In this document: positions 61,021-64,000 of the stretch, one piece after another
Layout of the letters: each line of letters opens with the position of its first letter
Position numbering within the stretch: position 1 is the stretch's first letter
Assembly (NCBI RefSeq): GCF_013285385.1
Contig: NZ_CP054212.1
Coordinates: 2,418,001 to 2,482,000 of the forward strand
Reading direction: 5' to 3'
DNA from: Paramixta manurensis
GTDB taxonomy: Bacteria > Pseudomonadota > Gammaproteobacteria > Enterobacterales > Enterobacteriaceae
DNA: 64,000 nt
Notes under the pieces: model-generated
The model's database searches: none
What the model was told of the DNA's origin: nothing
The model's input: the letters and a program-made list of their open reading frames with translations, nothing else
Translations under genes and position numbers: made by a program

Positions 61021-61557
61021 ATGAAGCAGTTACTTGATTTTCTTCCGTTGGTTGTCTTTTTTGTATTTTATAAACTGTACGATATTTATGTTGCTTCCGG
61101 CGCGCTGATCGCTGCGACCGGCATTGCACTGGTTGTCGGCTGGGTGCTGTACCGTAAGCTGGAAAAGATGACCATTATTACCTTTGTGCTGGTCGCGGTG
61201 TTCGGCACCTTAACGCTGGTTTTCCATAATGATGAGTTCATCAAATGGAAGGTCACGGTTATCTATACGCTGTTTGCCGCTGCGCTGCTGTTTAGCCAGT
61301 TTTGGATGCCGCAGCCGCTGATACAGAGTATGTTGGGGAAAGAGTTGCATCTACCGCTCGCCGCCTGGCGTAAGCTGAATATGGCATGGGCGCTATTTTT
61401 CCTTGCTTGTGGCATCGGCAATATCTACGTTGCGTTTTGGTTGCCGCAGTCGGTGTGGGTAAATTTCAAAGTGTTTGGCCTGACCGGTCTGACGCTGTTG
61501 TTTACCTTGGTTAGCGGTATTTATATCTATCGATTGATGCCGCAAGAAGAAAAATAA
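61021..61557 (+). CDS. yciB: YciB inner-membrane protein
   Basis: Membrane protein of 178 residues with five helices (E. coli 179), involved in septation and envelope synthesis. The start MKQLLDFLPLVVFF at 61021 is the family start. Conserved FHNDEFIKWKVTVIY and LPQSVWVNFKVFGLT are present. Confidence 0.95.
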   Translation: MKQLLDFLPLVVFFVFYKLYDIYVASGALIAATGIALVVGWVLYRKLEKMTIITFVLVAVFGTLTLVFHNDEFIKWKVTVIYTLFAAALLFSQFWMPQPLIQSMLGKELHLPLAAWRKLNMAWALFFLACGIGNIYVAFWLPQSVWVNFKVFGLTGLTLLFTLVSGIYIYRLMPQEEK

Positions 61558-61611
61558 CCTTCATCCGCCCGAGCGAGTATCGGGCGCGGTGTACCTTTAA
61601 GAAGCAGAGCA

Positions 61612-62040
61612 ATGGACGATAAGCATAAATTACCGCAAGGTGAAATGGTGTTGCGTACCCTGGCGATGCCTGCCGATACCAACGCCAATGGCGATATCTT
61701 TGGTGGTTGGCTGATGTCGCAAATGGATATTGGCGGCGCGATTCTGGCGAAAGAGATCGCCGAAGGGCGCGTGGTTACCGTGCGTGTAGACGGTATGACA
61801 TTCCTGAAACCGGTAGCGGTTGGTGATGTAGTGAGTTGCCATGCACGCTGTATCCGTACCGGCAGCAGCTCAATGACAATTAACGTTGAGGTGTGGATTA
61901 AAAAAGTCTCTTCCGAACCGATTGGTCAACGCTATTGCGCCACCGAAGCCGTATTTATCTATGTGGCGGTTGACGAAGAAGGAAAATCACGCCCATTGCC
62001 GCCGGGCAAAAGTAACTTTCGCGGTGATGCTGAAGCATAA
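61612..62040 (+). CDS. yciA: Acyl-CoA thioesterase YciA
   Basis: Hotdog-fold thioesterase of 142 residues. The active-site region is NGDIFGGWLMSQMDIGGAI. It hydrolyses a broad range of acyl-CoAs in E. coli and Haemophilus. Confidence 0.95.
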   Translation: MDDKHKLPQGEMVLRTLAMPADTNANGDIFGGWLMSQMDIGGAILAKEIAEGRVVTVRVDGMTFLKPVAVGDVVSCHARCIRTGSSSMTINVEVWIKKVSSEPIGQRYCATEAVFIYVAVDEEGKSRPLPPGKSNFRGDAEA

Positions 62041-62044
62041 AATA

Positions 62045-62083
62045 CCGGGCGGACGGCGGCTAGCGCATCCGCCCGGATTTTTT
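62045..62083. terminator. Terminator between yciA and tonB
   Basis: Nine-pair stem CCGGGCGGA / TCCGCCCGG with a 14-base loop and six T. It touches the tonB stop codon. Confidence 0.85.
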
Positions 62084-62822
62084 ATTCGATGCTGCTCCCG
62101 CCATTAATACGGAACACAATATTCATCGTCAGGTTATGACCGGGTTTGCCGCTCTCATAACGCCACTTTCTCATCGCCTGTTTCACTTCGCGTTCAAACA
62201 TATTGCGCGGCTCGGCAGACAGAATTTGGATATTATCCACCCGCCCGTCGCTATCAACATCAAACTGTACCCGTACCCGCCCTTCTACACGCAACGCAAA
62301 GGCACGCGCCGGATAAGCAGGTTTACTCACGCTCAGCGCTCGCGGCCCGGTCGCCACCGGCTGCGGCGGCGCAGGATTTGGTTTTGGCGCGGTGGACGGC
62401 TTGGATACGGTATTTTTCGGCGTCTCCTGGTTAAATGGCGACGCCTCACGCGGTTCTGGTTTTGGTTTCACCACTTTTTTCGGCTTCACCACTTCCTTTT
62501 TCACCGGTTTCGGCTTGGGTTTCGGCTCCGGTTTCGGAATCGGTACCGGCTCAGGTTTAGGCGGTTCAGGCGCAGGTTGTGGCTCCGGCTGTGGTTCGGG
62601 CTCCGGCTGAGGGGGCGGTGCAGGTGTTGGCTGCGGTTCGGGCTGCACCTGAGGAGCAACCATCGTCACACTGATGGGTTGAGACGCTGTAGGAACTTTA
62701 ACAACCTGGTGAAAGGAAGCATACAATAAACCGGCGATAACCGAACCATGTAACGCTACGGAGAGCAGTACCGGTAAAGATAAACGTCGTGGTAAAGGTG
62801 TTGTTAGCGTCGTCATAAGCAT
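62082..62822 (-). CDS. tonB: TonB energy transducer
   Basis: Couples the proton motive force from ExbBD to outer-membrane receptors, 246 residues. The N-terminal anchor carries the essential SxxxH (S21, H25) in SVALHGSVIAGLLY. A long Pro-Glu then Pro-Lys region (about 58-130) spans the periplasm, and the C-terminal domain includes PAYPARAFALRVEGRV and the ending FRINGG. The start may instead be two codons downstream (62816). Confidence 0.96.
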   Translation of the reverse strand: MLMTTLTTPLPRRLSLPVLLSVALHGSVIAGLLYASFHQVVKVPTASQPISVTMVAPQVQPEPQPTPAPPPQPEPEPQPEPQPAPEPPKPEPVPIPKPEPKPKPKPVKKEVVKPKKVVKPKPEPREASPFNQETPKNTVSKPSTAPKPNPAPPQPVATGPRALSVSKPAYPARAFALRVEGRVRVQFDVDSDGRVDNIQILSAEPRNMFEREVKQAMRKWRYESGKPGHNLTMNIVFRINGGSSIE

Positions 62823-62847
62823 TCGGCTGATTTAGTGAAGCGCCAAT

Positions 62848-62875
62848 ATTAAATGCAAATAGCAATCAGTTTCAA
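62848..62875 (-). promoter_or_regulatory. tonB promoter with Fur-like site
   Basis: On the minus strand, -35 TTGAAA (62870-62875), a 16-base spacer and -10 TTTAAT (62848-62853). The overlapping 19 bases at 62855-62873 match the classical Fur box at 12 of 19 positions, which is a weak match. Fur control of tonB is known in E. coli. Confidence 0.5.
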
Positions 62876-63021
62876 TAACCATCCCTCTTTGGGACGCGAA
62901 AAGAACGGCAAATTTAACCTTAGTTGCGGGGAATCAACCCTACGTTATCTTTCAATTGCAGAAAACTTTACGATAGCTTAACGTGATCGCCAAATTTACA
63001 CCTCCCGACAGGAGTTCTAAC

Positions 63022-63318
63022 GTGCTCTATGTAATCTATGCTGAAGACCATGCCGACTCGCTGGAAAAGCGCAACACTGTCCGCCCTGCCCATCTGGCAC
63101 GTTTGCAATTGCTGCATGATGAAGGCCGCTTAGTCGTTGCCGGGCCTTTGCCTGCTGTCGACAGCAACGATCCTGGCGCGGCGGGTTTTTCCGGCTCAAC
63201 CATTATTGCCGAGTTCCCTTCGCTGGAAGCCGCGCAATCGTGGGCCAATGATGATCCCTATATCGCCGCCGGTGTGTATAAACAGGTGGCGGTTAAACCT
63301 TTCAAACGCACCTTTTAA
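63022..63318 (+). CDS. yciI: YciI-family protein
   Basis: Ferredoxin-like fold protein of 98 residues, the same length as in E. coli. Conserved H and D are seen in RPAHLARLQLLHDEGRL and ANDDPYIAAGVY. The start is the GTG at 63022 after GGAG; an in-frame codon 39 bases upstream is rejected. Its role is unknown. Confidence 0.93.
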   Translation: MLYVIYAEDHADSLEKRNTVRPAHLARLQLLHDEGRLVVAGPLPAVDSNDPGAAGFSGSTIIAEFPSLEAAQSWANDDPYIAAGVYKQVAVKPFKRTF

Positions 63319-63331
63319 ACTGCGTACCTCA

Positions 63332-63354
63332 CGGACGGTGCCATCCACCGTCCG
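63332..63354. terminator. Terminator between yciI and yciY
   Basis: Nine-pair stem CGGACGGTG / CACCGTCCG with loop CCATC, ending two bases before the yciY stop. Confidence 0.75.
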
Positions 63355-63355
63355 G

Positions 63356-63535
63356 TTATCCCGGCAGTTGATTCACGAACAGAATAGAGCGCCGCAGTTG
63401 TTGTGCGGTAAGTTGCTGTCGCACTGCGCGAATACGCCCATAACGGCGCGACTGCCCCTCCCGCCAGCGGGCGCGATGGCGTTGCGATTGGCGTAACATA
63501 CGCCAGCGAGCAACTTCGGTTCTGCTTCGTTTCAT
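63356..63535 (-). CDS. yciY: YciY, small basic protein
   Basis: Protein of 59 residues, very rich in arginine. The N-terminus MKRSRTEVARWRMLRQSQRH and the following WREGQSRR match E. coli YciY (57 residues) as I recall it. The gene is divergent from clsA, as in E. coli. Function unknown. Confidence 0.85.
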   Translation of the reverse strand: MKRSRTEVARWRMLRQSQRHRARWREGQSRRYGRIRAVRQQLTAQQLRRSILFVNQLPG

Positions 63536-63679
63536 TGCCTGATTACCTGTTAGACTTTTCCGCGGCGCATTATAGACCTTTCCCCATCACTGAACAGCTT
63601 TAAAACCGCGAAAGGGTTTCGTCTGGCTTCATCTACACGTACACTCCAGTTATCAATGTGTGAACAGGATTTTCACTGA

Positions 63680-64000
63680 ATGACCACTTTTTACACCCTA
63701 ATCAGTTGGCTGCTGTTTTTTGGTTATTGGTTACTGATTGCCGGTGTGACGCTGCGGATTTTAATGAAGCGTCGGGCCGTGCCTTCGGCAATGGCTTGGT
63801 TGCTGATTATCTATATTCTGCCGCTGGTTGGGATCATCGCTTACCTCTCTTTTGGCGAGTTGCATCTCGGAAAACGGCGCGCTGAACGGGCGCGAACCAT
63901 GTGGCCCTCCACGGCGAAATGGTTAAATGATTTGAAATCCTGCCACCATATTTTCGCTAGCGAACACAGCGAGGTCGCGCGCTCTTTATTCCAGCTTTGT
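63680..64000 (+). CDS. clsA: Cardiolipin synthase A, 3' end beyond the window
   Basis: The first 107 residues of an inner-membrane phospholipase D-type cardiolipin synthase. The two N-terminal membrane helices are present (TLISWLLFFGYWLLIAGVTL, AWLLIIYILPLVGIIAYLSF), followed by LGKRRAERARTMWPST. The HKD motifs would lie outside the window. Confidence 0.93.
   Translation, partial: MTTFYTLISWLLFFGYWLLIAGVTLRILMKRRAVPSAMAWLLIIYILPLVGIIAYLSFGELHLGKRRAERARTMWPSTAKWLNDLKSCHHIFASEHSEVARSLFQLC

Noticed and set aside
62600..62700. CRISPR-like or tandem repeats in the tonB region
   Set aside because: The periodicity is codon-level Pro-Glu/Pro-Lys repetition within a gene, not spaced repeats. No CRISPR array was seen in the window.
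62136..62729. Long plus-strand frame opposite tonB
   Set aside because: It is the antisense of the Pro-Glu/Pro-Lys repeat, which gives an Arg-rich low-complexity translation. No ribosome site and no domain.

Overview
The window is a gene-dense stretch of an Enterobacterales chromosome, read from protein and operon content alone. Most of it follows the Escherichia coli order for the rnm-trp-tonB, topA-cysB-acnA and psp-sap-fabI regions, with local insertions and losses. The genus cannot be fixed. Unfused trpG and trpD (fused in E. coli, Salmonella and Klebsiella), an intact rpfF, and kdgT under a KdgR-type site point to a plant- or environment-associated lineage outside the core Enterobacteriaceae, such as Erwiniaceae or a neighbouring family.

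0-17.2 kb: cell envelope and stress. mpaA and ycjG (murein peptide recycling), tpx, tyrR, ycjFX, and the phage-shock operon pspABCD with divergent pspF and a sigma-54 promoter. Between pspF and sapA lies a RyhB-type iron-stress small RNA on the minus strand with two Fur-box matches. Then come sapABCDF, fabI and yciW.

17.2-19.1 kb: a small AT-rich accessory island that is not part of the conserved backbone. It holds a lipoprotein resembling type VI secretion immunity proteins, a decayed IS630-family transposase, and a class II microcin-like precursor whose start codon appears to be lost (ATA where ATG is expected). Its probable two-helix immunity protein follows and is intact.

19.1-32 kb: a LysR regulator divergent from ydeP, rnb, a cstA-ybdD pyruvate-uptake pair, and a convergent rpfR (pdeR)-rpfF pair that should make and sense a diffusible cis-2-unsaturated fatty acid signal and couple it to cyclic di-GMP. 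Then kdgT with a KdgR-type operator, and osmB.

32-51.5 kb: conserved housekeeping genes yciH-pyrF, lapBA, pgpB, ribA, acnA, cysB, topA, yciN, sohB, yciK-btuR, rluB, yciO and rnm. Three very small genes sit between acnA and cysB, and a trypsin-like lipoprotein sits where E. coli has yciQ.

51.5-64 kb: the complete trp operon with promoter, operator, leader peptide and attenuator, then a BON-domain lipoprotein, ompW with an FNR site, a YkgJ-type cysteine-cluster protein, yciCBA, tonB, yciI, yciY and the 5' part of clsA. The most notable items are the broken microcin locus, the RyhB gene in an unexpected place, and the DSF signalling pair. No rRNA, tRNA or CRISPR array was seen.
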